A DNA stretch of 5,886 bases from JBBQZO01 sp038207625 (GCA_038207625.1 JBBQZO010000077.1:1-5886); one strand, 5' to 3'; positions 1 to 5,627 are shown, numbered from the stretch's first letter. The notes: generated from the letters alone by a model not told the origin. Program-made: numbers and translations.

Positions 1-451
1 CATCGCCGTGCCGGCCTTGCCGCGTCAGGGCGCGCTGGTGGAAATCGAGATGACGGCGGCGCGCCCTGACGGCCCGGCCGGCGCGCTGGCCGCGCCCGAG
101 GCGCTGGTGCAAACCCAGTTTGACGCCTACAACGCGCGCAATATGGACGCCTTCCTGGCCACCTACGCCGACGATGCCGAACTGTTCGGCTTTCCAGGCG
201 CGTCCGAAGTCAAAGGCAAGGACGATATGCGCCGGCGTTACGGGCCCCGCTTTGCCGACACCGTGCTGCACGGCGTGGTGCTCAAGCGCATCGTCATGGG
301 CGATACCGTGATCGACCACGAGCGCGTGCGCGTGACGCTGCCGGAAGGCCCGGGCGTGATGGAGTCGATCGCCATTTATGAAGTGCGCGACGGTAAAATC
401 GGCAAGGTCACTTTTATTCGCGGCAAAAAAACCCTCGGCGAGGCGCTGTGA
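1..451 (+). CDS. 5'-truncated protein: RidA-like tail fused to an NTF2/SnoaL-like domain
   Basis: The reading frame is open from the first bases of the window (first full codon at 2), so the gene probably starts upstream. The first ~20 residues read AVPALPRQGALVEIEMTAARP, which matches the C-terminal strand of RidA/YjgF proteins (compare VARLPKDVKIEIEAIA in E. coli RidA). Visible residue E14 aligns with the conserved RidA glutamate. From about residue 30 a second domain follows: a QFDAYNARNMDAFLATYADD helix-strand start, then VIDHERVRV and IAIYEVRDGKIGKVTFIRG. This is the SnoaL/NTF2-like cone fold that often binds or isomerises small hydrophobic molecules. No stop separates the two parts. RidA proteins deaminate reactive enamines/imines, but whether this fusion does is unknown. 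A GTG at 8 or ATG at 50 could start a stand-alone NTF2-like protein of ~133-147 residues. The coding RidA-like tail argues against that. Confidence 0.75.
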   Translation, partial: IAVPALPRQGALVEIEMTAARPDGPAGALAAPEALVQTQFDAYNARNMDAFLATYADDAELFGFPGASEVKGKDDMRRRYGPRFADTVLHGVVLKRIVMGDTVIDHERVRVTLPEGPGVMESIAIYEVRDGKIGKVTFIRGKKTLGEAL

Positions 452-512
452 GCGGGCCACGCACAGGACCGCGCTGCAAAGCCCGCCGCGCGACCGACGG
501 CGCGGCGTCAGC

Positions 513-1451
513 ATGGACATGAACGTTAGCGCGGCCAAGCCGCAGGCGCGCATTTCCTTCGATGATTGGCGCGCGGGCGGGCGTTACATCAGCTATCGCG
601 GCCACCAGATTTTTGTGCGTGCCGACGGGCCGCTTGGTGCGTCGGCGCTGCTGCTGATCCACGGCTTTCCCACCGCCAGCTGGGACTGGGAAGCGCTGTG
701 GCCGGCATTGACCGGACGCTATCGCGTCTACACCTTGGACCTGATCGGTTTCGGCCTGTCGGCCAAGCCGCGCGACTACGTGTATTCGCTGATGGACCAG
801 GCCGATTTGTGCGAAGCCTACCTGACCGGCGAAGGCGTGCAGGCGTATCACCTGCTGGCGCATGACTATGGCGACACGGTGGCGCAGGAGTTGCTGGCGC
901 GTCAGGCGCAGGCGGGCGTGCGCCCGGCGCTGCAAAGTGTCGGCTTGCTCAACGGCGGCCTGTTTCCCGAGACGCACCGGCCGGTGCTGATTCAAAAGCT
1001 GCTGTTGTCACCGCTCGGTCCCTTGGTGGCCAGGCTGAGCAGTCGCGCCAGATTGGAGCAGGCCATGCGGCGCATCTTCGGCCCGGCGACCCAGCCCGAC
1101 GCGGCATTGATCGACACCTTCTGGCGCCTGATGTGCGAGCACGACGGTCTGGCCATCATGCACAAATTGATACGCTACATGAGCGAGCGGCGTACCCATC
1201 GCGCGCGTTGGGTGGGCGCGCTGGTGCAGGCACGGATGCCGCTGACGCTGATTGACGGCGCGCTCGATCCCGTTTCCGGCGCACACATGGTGGCGCGCTA
1301 CCGCGAGCTGGTGCCCAACGCCGACGTGACGATGCTTGCGCAGATCGGCCACTATCCGCAAGTGGAGGCGCCCGACGCCGTGCTGGCCGCTTACCTGGCG
1401 TTTCGCGCGCGCGTGGCGCTTGCAGCCGGCGTGCCTGCGAACGCGTCCTAG
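513..1451 (+). CDS. MEST-like alpha/beta hydrolase
   Basis: This 312-residue alpha/beta-hydrolase lies 61 bp after the RidA/NTF2-like gene on the same strand, possibly cotranscribed. The oxyanion-hole motif HGFP is at 50-53, followed by SWDW. The nucleophile elbow AHDYGD (116-121) places Asp118 as nucleophile, as in epoxide hydrolases and haloalkane dehalogenases rather than Ser esterases. The likely acid is Asp252 in LDPV and the base His280 in GHYPQ. The stretches HDYGDTVAQELL, NGGLFPETHRP, IFGPATQP, RRWVGAL-like ARWVGAL and DPV closely track the vertebrate MEST/PEG1 protein, so the family call is firm. The substrate is unknown. No signal peptide is seen, so it is probably cytoplasmic. The start was chosen at ATG 513 because upstream in-frame sequence overlaps the previous gene and is not hydrolase-like. 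ATG 519 is an alternative. Neither start has a clear Shine-Dalgarno sequence. Confidence 0.88.
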   Translation: MDMNVSAAKPQARISFDDWRAGGRYISYRGHQIFVRADGPLGASALLLIHGFPTASWDWEALWPALTGRYRVYTLDLIGFGLSAKPRDYVYSLMDQADLCEAYLTGEGVQAYHLLAHDYGDTVAQELLARQAQAGVRPALQSVGLLNGGLFPETHRPVLIQKLLLSPLGPLVARLSSRARLEQAMRRIFGPATQPDAALIDTFWRLMCEHDGLAIMHKLIRYMSERRTHRARWVGALVQARMPLTLIDGALDPVSGAHMVARYRELVPNADVTMLAQIGHYPQVEAPDAVLAAYLAFRARVALAAGVPANAS

Positions 1452-1666
1452 CGGCGGCGCGGGCGCAGCGGATCGAGCAGGCTGCGCAGGTCGTTGTGGT
1501 CCAGTTCATACATCAGCGCGATCAGCGCACCGAGTTCGCCGTGCGGGAAGCCTTCGCGCGCGAACCAGCCCAGATAGTGGCCGGGCAGGTCGGCCAGCTT
1601 GCGGCCCTTGTATTTCCCGTACGGCATTTCGCGTGTGACAAGCAGTTGCAGGTATTCAGGATTCAT
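1448..1666 (-). CDS. DUF3820 family small protein
   Basis: This small protein of 72 residues has the DUF3820 signature: MPYGKYKGRKLADLP (14-28), YLGWFAREGFPHGELG (31-46) and a C-terminal LLDPL. The family is widespread in proteobacteria and its function is not known to me. Some members sit next to or are fused with exonuclease-like proteins, but no such partner is seen here. The gene is convergent with the alpha/beta hydrolase, and the two stop codons share the CTAG at 1448-1451, so there is no room for a terminator between them. The start at 1666 (MNPEYLQLLV) fits the usual family N-terminus. An upstream in-frame ATG at 1702 would add 12 residues (MARCHLRLVFSA). Neither has a strong ribosome-binding site, so the start is less certain than the gene. 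Confidence 0.8.
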   Translation of the reverse strand: MNPEYLQLLVTREMPYGKYKGRKLADLPGHYLGWFAREGFPHGELGALIALMYELDHNDLRSLLDPLRPRRR

Positions 1667-1956
1667 GGCGGAAAACACTAGGCGAAGGTGGCAGCGCGCC
1701 ATTTTACTTGCCCGCCGCCGCCGCGCGGAATCTATCGATGCTGGCGGCTGCGGGGTCAGCCATTCCCGAGCCAGCTAGACCTTGGCATCGCTCAAACTGA
1801 GACGAAGTTCCCCGTCTTCTCGACGATTCTGTTCCAACCAGCCGTGGCTATACTTCAAGCTCAGCAAATCGCCTGCCGACGCGGGCGCTGCTCGGGGACG
1901 GCATGCCGCCAGCTTTACGGACGAACGACGATACTTGCCACAGTGAGAATGATTTG
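1667..1956. other. Intergenic region between divergent DUF3820 and TolC-family genes
   Basis: About 290 bp without a recognisable gene. It must hold the promoters of both flanking divergent genes. A TATACT hexamer at 1849-1854 could be a plus-strand -10 element for the TolC-family gene, but I see no matching -35 at the usual spacing. The open frames crossing it have no family resemblance. Confidence 0.4.
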
Positions 1957-3414
1957 ATGCAGTCGAGACCGATGATGCGCGCACGCTTTGCGCAGACACT
2001 GCTAGGGATGCTGCTTGCCGCGCTGCTCGCCGGGCAGGCCGGCGCGACCGATCTTGACCCGTTTCGCACCAGCTCCCAGGTGTCGCCGTCGCGCGCCAAT
2101 GCGCTGAGCGACTTCACGCCCGACACCTGCAATCCGAGCGCTCGTCCGCAAGGCAATGTGACGCTGGCGACGGCCATCGAATACGCGCTGTGCAACAACC
2201 CGCGCACGCAAAAGAGCTGGGCCAACGCGCGTGCGCAGGCGGCCCAGATCGGCATCGCCAAATCGAGTTTTCTGCCCACCTTCGGCGCCACCGCCACCGC
2301 GATGCGCGAAAAACAAGCCACCCGCGTGGACGAGCATCCCGAGTTTGACAGCGACGTCAATTCCGGCTTGCGCACCAGCCGGGTCGACATGAGCGTGGTG
2401 CTGTTTGACTTCGGCGCGCGCTCGGACAACCTGGAAAACGCGCGTCAATTGCTGACGGCGGCCAACGCCACGCACGATGCGACCTTGCAAAACGTGCTCG
2501 TCAGCACAGCCCAGAATTACTACGACGCCGTCACCGCGCTGAGCAATGCGCGGGCCATTGCCACGGCGCGCAATCTGGCCGGGCAGACCTTCCTGTCGAC
2601 GTTGGCGCGCTTCAAGATTGGCCTGGGCACGATGGTAGAAAAGCTGCAGGCCGAAACGGCCTACGCGCAGCAAACCGTGAAGGCCGTCAAGGCCCAGGGC
2701 GATGTGCAACTGGCGCTGGGCAACCTGGCGTCGGCGATGGGCTTGCCGGCCAACACGCCGCTGCAAATTGACACCGACGACGGGCAGACCCCCGACACCG
2801 AGTTTGTCAAATCGGTCGATACGCTGATGGAACAGGCCAAACAAGCCCACCCAACGCTGATCGCCGCGCGCGCCCAAGTCGCGGCGGCCCACGCGACGGA
2901 GCAGTCGGTGCGGGCCGGCGGCTACCCCACCTTGAGCCTGACGGGCAACCGCAGCGATTCCACCCAGCCAAGCGCCCAGCTGGGTCTGCCGCCGCTGACG
3001 ACGCGCAGCAAAGGCACCCAGATCGGCCTGCAACTGAGCATTCCGATTTTTGACGGCTTCGGGCGCACCTACCGCGTGCGCCAGGCCGCCGCGCAAACAT
3101 TGTCGATGGCGGCCGACCTGGCCGACCTGGAGCTGGGCGTGTCGCTGGGCGTGTGGCGCGCGTATCAGTCGCTGCTGACGGCGACGGGCGAACTGAAAGT
3201 GTCGGAGCAATTTCGCACCAGCGCGGCCAAGACGGCCGACGCCGCCGAAGGGCGCTTCAAGAGCGGCGCCACCGATGTGCTGGAAATGCTCAACGCGCAA
3301 TCGGTACTGGCCACCGCCGAACAGCAACGCGTGCAGGCCATGTCGGACTGGCGCACGGCGCGCCTGAAACTCGCCTTCAGCCTGGGCATTCTGGGCAGTT
3401 GGGCGATGCGCTGA
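1957..3414 (+). CDS. TolC-family outer membrane efflux/secretion protein
   Basis: 485 residues. A signal peptide is clear: basic start (MQSRPMMRAR), hydrophobic core LLGMLLAALLAG, and a likely Sec cleavage after AGA at residue 30. Two tandem OEP repeats follow, about 65-270 and 285-480, typical of the TolC trimeric channel. Each repeat carries a helical part beginning near AIEYALCNNP (73-82) or LMEQAKQAHP (290-299), and a beta-strand turn: VVLFDFGARSDN (147-158) and IPIFDGFGRTYR (362-373). Ala/Gln-rich helices follow. Length and architecture match type I secretion/efflux outer-membrane proteins (CyaE/TolC-like). Cys58 and Cys79 could form a periplasmic disulfide. No adaptor, ABC or RND gene is adjacent, so the partner must lie elsewhere. 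An in-frame ATG at 1903 would put 18 polar residues before the signal peptide and is disfavoured. The gene is convergent with hicB, 15 bp away. Confidence 0.93.
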   Translation: MQSRPMMRARFAQTLLGMLLAALLAGQAGATDLDPFRTSSQVSPSRANALSDFTPDTCNPSARPQGNVTLATAIEYALCNNPRTQKSWANARAQAAQIGIAKSSFLPTFGATATAMREKQATRVDEHPEFDSDVNSGLRTSRVDMSVVLFDFGARSDNLENARQLLTAANATHDATLQNVLVSTAQNYYDAVTALSNARAIATARNLAGQTFLSTLARFKIGLGTMVEKLQAETAYAQQTVKAVKAQGDVQLALGNLASAMGLPANTPLQIDTDDGQTPDTEFVKSVDTLMEQAKQAHPTLIAARAQVAAAHATEQSVRAGGYPTLSLTGNRSDSTQPSAQLGLPPLTTRSKGTQIGLQLSIPIFDGFGRTYRVRQAAAQTLSMAADLADLELGVSLGVWRAYQSLLTATGELKVSEQFRTSAAKTADAAEGRFKSGATDVLEMLNAQSVLATAEQQRVQAMSDWRTARLKLAFSLGILGSWAMR

Positions 3415-3429
3415 ACCGGCGCCGGCCCA

Positions 3430-3642
3430 TTACGCTGCGACGGTGACGTACTCGACCGTGCAGTTGGGAGCGGGAATCGGCAAGCCGTCCGCGCGCAAGC
3501 CATCGATGTGGAAAGCGATCGCCGCGCGAATTTCCACTTCTGCTAGCGCAGCCGTCGACGCGGTTGCGATGCAGCCGGGCAGATCGGGAACGAAGGCCGA
3601 AAAATTTTGTCCTGCTTTTTCAATGACCACTGCGTAGCGCAT
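3430..3642 (-). CDS. hicB: HicB-family antitoxin (short form)
   Basis: 70 residues forming the partial RNase H-like fold of HicB antitoxins: MRYAVVIEKAG, the hallmark FVPDLPGCIAT (17-27), then AEVEIRAAIAFHIDGL. HicB binds and inhibits the HicA mRNA interferase. The gene lies 7 nt downstream of the hicA stop and has a strong purine-rich ribosome-binding stretch (GAGGGG) just before its ATG, consistent with translation as the second gene of a hicAB operon. The protein ends soon after the HicB fold. It lacks the C-terminal ribbon-helix-helix or helix-turn-helix domain of longer HicB proteins, so DNA binding and autoregulation may be absent or done differently. Confidence 0.9.
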   Translation of the reverse strand: MRYAVVIEKAGQNFSAFVPDLPGCIATASTAALAEVEIRAAIAFHIDGLRADGLPIPAPNCTVEYVTVAA

Positions 3643-3649
3643 ACCCCCC

Positions 3650-3838
3650 TCACTTCCTCATGCCGGCTTGTTTGACGATGCTATTGAAGGGTCCCGGTGC
3701 GAGTTCATCACTCGGTTTGCCTGCCACCGTAACACGACCGGCTTTGAACGGATGCTTGACTTGGCGGTGACTACCGCGCATGGCGACCAGAAACCATCCG
3801 TCAGCGTGCAGCATCCCAAGGACTGCGCTGACCTTCAT
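3650..3838 (-). CDS. hicA: HicA-family mRNA interferase toxin
   Basis: 62 residues with the double-stranded RNA-binding-like HicA fold: MKVSAVLGMLHADGWFLV, the catalytic-histidine motif RGSHRQVKHP (His24), RVTVAG, and the C-terminal FNSIVKQAGM helix that parallels LKSILKQAGL in other HicA proteins. The family cleaves mRNA and tmRNA to halt growth. Toxin-before-antitoxin order is usual for hicAB. The start was chosen at 3838 because the family N-terminus begins exactly there (MK.S..L..L..DGW). An upstream in-frame ATG near 3961 would run into the 3' end of intI. No good Shine-Dalgarno precedes it, and a short inverted repeat lies 1-14 bp upstream. The gene is 64 bp downstream of intI on the same strand, so readthrough from intI is possible. 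Confidence 0.9.
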   Translation of the reverse strand: MKVSAVLGMLHADGWFLVAMRGSHRQVKHPFKAGRVTVAGKPSDELAPGPFNSIVKQAGMRK

Positions 3839-3839
3839 C

Positions 3840-3852
3840 GGTACAGGATACC
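3840..3852. promoter_or_regulatory. Small inverted repeat upstream of hicA, possible operator
   Basis: GGTA-N5-TACC forms a perfect 4-bp inverted repeat directly before the hicA ATG. TA operons commonly carry palindromic operators at this position. The arms are very short, so this could be chance. Confidence 0.25.
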
Positions 3853-3902
3853 AGAGCCTAAATCGCGCGCATAGACGCGGCCAGCGACGGATATTTGCCG
3901 GC

Positions 3903-4877
3903 TCATTCGGGAAATTGGTCAAGCGGGCTGCGCACGCCCTGGCCGCCGCGATTGAGCACATGGGTATAGATCATTGTGGTCTGTACGTCCTTGTGGCCGA
4001 GCAGTTCTTGCACGGTGCGAATATCGTAGCCCGCCATCAGCAAGTGGGTCGCAAAGCTGTGCCGGAAGGTGTGCGGCGACACATGTTTGCACATGCCGGC
4101 GCTGCGCGCGGCCTGGCGCACAGCGCGCTGCACGATTTGTTCGCTGATATGGTGGCGCTGGATCTGGCCAGAACGCGGATCTTGCGAACATCGATCGGCT
4201 GGAAAGACGTATTGCCAACCCCATTCCGTCGACGCATTCGGATATTTTTGCGCAAGCGCGAACGGCAGGTGAACCCGGCCATTGCCCGCGCGCAGCTCGT
4301 CCAGATGTGCCAGTCTCACGGATGTCAGGTGGGACTTGAGCGGCCCGATCAGCGCTTGCGGCAACATCGTCACGCGGTCCTTGGCGCCTTTGCCATTGCG
4401 CACAAGTACCTGTCGCATGCCGAAGTCGACATCCTGCACGCGCAAGCGGCATGCCTCCATGACGCGCAAACCGCTGCCGTACAATAACTGACCGACCAGC
4501 GCGGCCACGCCCGACAGACGCGCCAGCACCGACTGCGTCTCGATGACGGTCAGCACCGTGGGCAGGCGCTGCGGCTGCTTCGCGGCGACGATATCGGTCA
4601 GCCAGGGCAGGTCGAGGCCCAGCACTTTTTGGTACAGAAACAGGATCGCCGACTTGGCCTGCGATTGGGTCGCGGATGCGACTTGGCGATCCACCGCGAG
4701 ATGGGTCAGGAAGGACTCGACCTCGGCGCTGCCCATCTGCATCGGATGGCGCTTGCCGTGGAACAGGATGAAGCGCCTGGTCCAGGCAAGATAGGCTTCT
4801 TCCGTGCGTATGCTGTAGTGCAATACGCGGATCTTGTCGCGTACTTGCTCCAGCAACTTGGGCGGCTTGTCTGGCAT
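3903..4877 (-). CDS. intI: Integron integrase IntI
   Basis: 324-residue tyrosine recombinase of the integron type, which inserts and excises gene cassettes by attI x attC recombination. The N-terminal SAM-like core-binding domain covers about 6-90. The catalytic domain has Arg138 (YGSGLR), Lys163 (NGKGAKDR), His269 and Arg272 (PHTFRH), His295 (LLGHKD) and nucleophile Tyr304 (MIYTH). The IntI-specific insert is present around 203-245 (LPFALAQKYP, FPADRCSQDPRSG, QRHHISEQ), which separates IntI from XerC/D. The C-terminus GGQGVRSPLDQFPE resembles that of IntI1 (337 residues). No frameshift or stop is seen, so it appears intact. A GGAGAA Shine-Dalgarno lies 6 nt before the ATG. I found no CTG-N10-CAG LexA-type box upstream, so SOS control is not evident. 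The cassette side is to its right. Confidence 0.95.
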   Translation of the reverse strand: MPDKPPKLLEQVRDKIRVLHYSIRTEEAYLAWTRRFILFHGKRHPMQMGSAEVESFLTHLAVDRQVASATQSQAKSAILFLYQKVLGLDLPWLTDIVAAKQPQRLPTVLTVIETQSVLARLSGVAALVGQLLYGSGLRVMEACRLRVQDVDFGMRQVLVRNGKGAKDRVTMLPQALIGPLKSHLTSVRLAHLDELRAGNGRVHLPFALAQKYPNASTEWGWQYVFPADRCSQDPRSGQIQRHHISEQIVQRAVRQAARSAGMCKHVSPHTFRHSFATHLLMAGYDIRTVQELLGHKDVQTTMIYTHVLNRGGQGVRSPLDQFPE

Positions 4878-5016
4878 GACGGGTTCTCCATCCGTTTAGG
4901 CGGGCGAATCTCGTCAGAATAGTGGCAGGCGCGAGGGCGACATTGATCAAACCGTCTCTTCACGGGAGGTAAGCGCCGGCATATGGCGTCAATGTTGACC
5001 CAGACAAACGTGAGCC
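4834..5016. repeat. Left copy of diverged direct repeat (intI 5' end plus attI-like region)
   Basis: Aligns at an offset of 750 bp with 5584-5765. By hand, 88 of 117 ungapped positions match over 4834-4950. Beyond that, small indels are needed but blocks such as GCGTCAATGTTGAC still match. It covers the first ~15 codons of intI, the ribosome-binding site and about 139 bp upstream. Confidence 0.9.
4878..5016. other. Predicted attI site and intI leader (active copy)
   Basis: attI lies directly upstream of intI in integrons. This stretch fits that position and is conserved in a second copy. The right edge of the homology is at ACAAACGTGAGCC (5004-5016), which resembles the attI1 end ACAAAGTTAGGC. 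The putative crossover core GTGAGCC (5010-5016) departs from GTTRRRY by losing the second T, so efficiency may be poor. TTGATCAA (4943-4950) and GTCAATGTTGAC (4988-4999) are near-palindromic and may be integrase or regulator binding sites. It should also contain the intI promoter and possibly a cassette promoter, but I could not place good -35/-10 pairs. Confidence 0.5.
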
Positions 5017-5045
5017 GACCAAATTGCGCTCTGGTGTCGACTTGG

Positions 5046-5065
5046 TGCATACTTCCGGTTATGCA
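5046..5065. promoter_or_regulatory. Palindrome upstream of the TA antitoxin, candidate operator
   Basis: TGCATA-N8-TATGCA is a perfect 6-bp inverted repeat ending 19 bp before the antitoxin ATG. CATACT (5048-5053), with TTGCGC 18 bp upstream (5024-5029), could be a weak plus-strand promoter overlapped by the palindrome. This arrangement would suit TA autorepression, but it is inferred from position and symmetry only. Confidence 0.45.
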
Positions 5066-5084
5066 TCCCAGTTGGAGCGAAAGC

Positions 5085-5285
5085 ATGGAAAACGTGAAGT
5101 CGATTGAGAAGGCCGTGGAATCGCTGCCCCCTTTGGAGTTGGCTGAGTTTCGGCGCTGGTTCGCCGAGTTCGATGCCGCCGCATGGGATACGCAAATCGA
5201 GCGAGACGCCGAATCCGGCAAGCTTGACAGACTGGCTGAGGAAGCACTCGCCGACTATCGCGTTGGCTCGACGCGCGAGCTTTGA
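5085..5285 (+). CDS. Small antitoxin of a RelE/ParE-type toxin-antitoxin pair
   Basis: 66 residues, acidic and helical: SIEKAVESLPPLELAEFRRWFAEFD (as two helices) then AWDTQIERDAESGKLDRLAEEAL. This pattern (LP..EL.EFR.WF.EFDA..WD.QIE.D...GKLD.LA.EAL.D...G....L) recurs in small proteins encoded directly before RelE/ParE-like toxins, which is why I call it the antitoxin. I know no family name for it. It has no obvious DNA-binding motif, though its N-terminal part could be one. A good GGAG ribosome-binding site at 5074-5077 fixes the ATG at 5085. An open frame extends upstream to 4983, but its extra residues are encoded by the attI-like region. The stop TGA overlaps the toxin start (TTGA, 5282-5285), indicating translational coupling. 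Confidence 0.82.
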   Translation: MENVKSIEKAVESLPPLELAEFRRWFAEFDAAAWDTQIERDAESGKLDRLAEEALADYRVGSTREL

Positions 5286-5542
5286 AGCACACAGCGTCAA
5301 AGCGCTTCTGGCAATGCCTCGACGCGTTACCCGCTGACGTTCAAGCCCTCGCGCATCGGAGCTACGCTCAGCTCAAGAGTGATCTGGCGCACCCTTCGCT
5401 GCATTTCAATGCAGTGGGAAATGGCCGGTATCATAGCGTCCGAGTTGGCCTCTACTATAGGGCGCTCGGATTGTCTGTCCCTGGCGGCGTCCATTGGTTC
5501 TGGATCGGCACGCATGGCGAGTACGACAAACTCGTCGGCTAA
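5282..5542 (+). CDS. RelE/ParE-superfamily toxin
   Basis: 86 residues matching the RelE/ParE fold of small TA toxins: FWQCLDALPADVQALAHRSY helices, then HPSLHF, HSVRVGLYYRALG and WFWIGTHGEYDKLVG. Arg54, Arg60, His78 and Tyr81 lie in the strands that hold the active-site residues of ribosome-dependent RelE-type nucleases. Whether it cleaves mRNA (RelE) or poisons gyrase (ParE) cannot be read from the sequence. The only possible start is TTG at 5282, embedded in the antitoxin stop. There is no internal Met. A non-AUG coupled start would keep toxin output tied to, and below, antitoxin output. No frame damage is visible. Confidence 0.87.
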   Translation: MKHTASKRFWQCLDALPADVQALAHRSYAQLKSDLAHPSLHFNAVGNGRYHSVRVGLYYRALGLSVPGGVHWFWIGTHGEYDKLVG

Positions 5543-5561
5543 CCTTCCAGTCGAGTTGGCC
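5537..5561 (+). other. Hairpin at the toxin stop: possible attC remnant or weak terminator
   Basis: GGCTAAC and GTTGGCC, 11 nt apart, can pair over 7 bp with one G-T pair. The left arm includes the toxin stop codon, as R'' boxes of cassette attC sites often do, and the right arm resembles a GTTRRRY core. The distance is far too short for a full attC, and no T-run follows to make a good terminator. Confidence 0.25.
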
Positions 5562-5582
5562 CCTGTAGCCAGGCGACGCCGA

Positions 5583-5627
5583 ATTGTCGTGTACTAGCTC
5601 AAGCAATTTTGGTGAAATTTACGGCGT
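5583..5627 (-). pseudogene. Relic of the first 15 codons of a second intI
   Basis: Reading leftwards in the frame aligned to intI gives TP*ISPKLLELVHDN against MPDKPPKLLEQVRDK of the intact integrase: 8 of 15 residues are identical (P2, P6, K7, L8, L9, E10, V12, D14). The start codon is ACG instead of ATG and codon 3 is TAA, so it cannot be expressed as integrase. Homology stops abruptly at codon 15. Beyond it lies the 3' flank of the toxin gene. The upstream Shine-Dalgarno is GGGGAA rather than GGAGAA. It is best read as the truncated 5' end of a related but distinct integrase gene. Confidence 0.75.

Noticed and set aside
414..995. A 193-codon minus-strand open frame over the hydrolase
   Set aside because: It is an antisense shadow of a well-supported alpha/beta hydrolase with low-complexity composition.
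2002..3327. A 441-codon open frame antisense to the TolC-family gene
   Set aside because: Its Arg/Gly/Gln-rich composition is typical of the opposite strand of a GC-rich gene, it shows no family motifs, and it lies entirely across a confident coding region.
3416..3425. Palindrome CCGGCGCCGG between the TolC-family gene and hicB, as a bidirectional terminator
   Set aside because: It is a 10-bp palindrome with no loop and no T-run on either side, so it cannot form a normal intrinsic terminator.
3780..4487. A 235-codon plus-strand open frame opposite intI
   Set aside because: It mirrors the conserved integrase on the other strand, has no recognisable motif and no good ribosome-binding site.
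4896..4903. GTTTAGGC in the repeats as the attI crossover point
   Set aside because: It resembles GTTAGGC but has an extra T, and the two copies stay homologous for over 100 bp beyond it, so it is not the junction with foreign DNA.
4878..5000. A LexA (SOS) box controlling intI
   Set aside because: CAG and CTG triplets occur (for example around 4914-4927 on the minus strand) but none form CTG-N10-CAG or CTGT-N8-ACAG.
5406..5606. A 66-codon minus-strand open frame opposite the toxin gene
   Set aside because: Only its first dozen codons match anything, and they are the decayed intI start. The remainder is antisense to the toxin.
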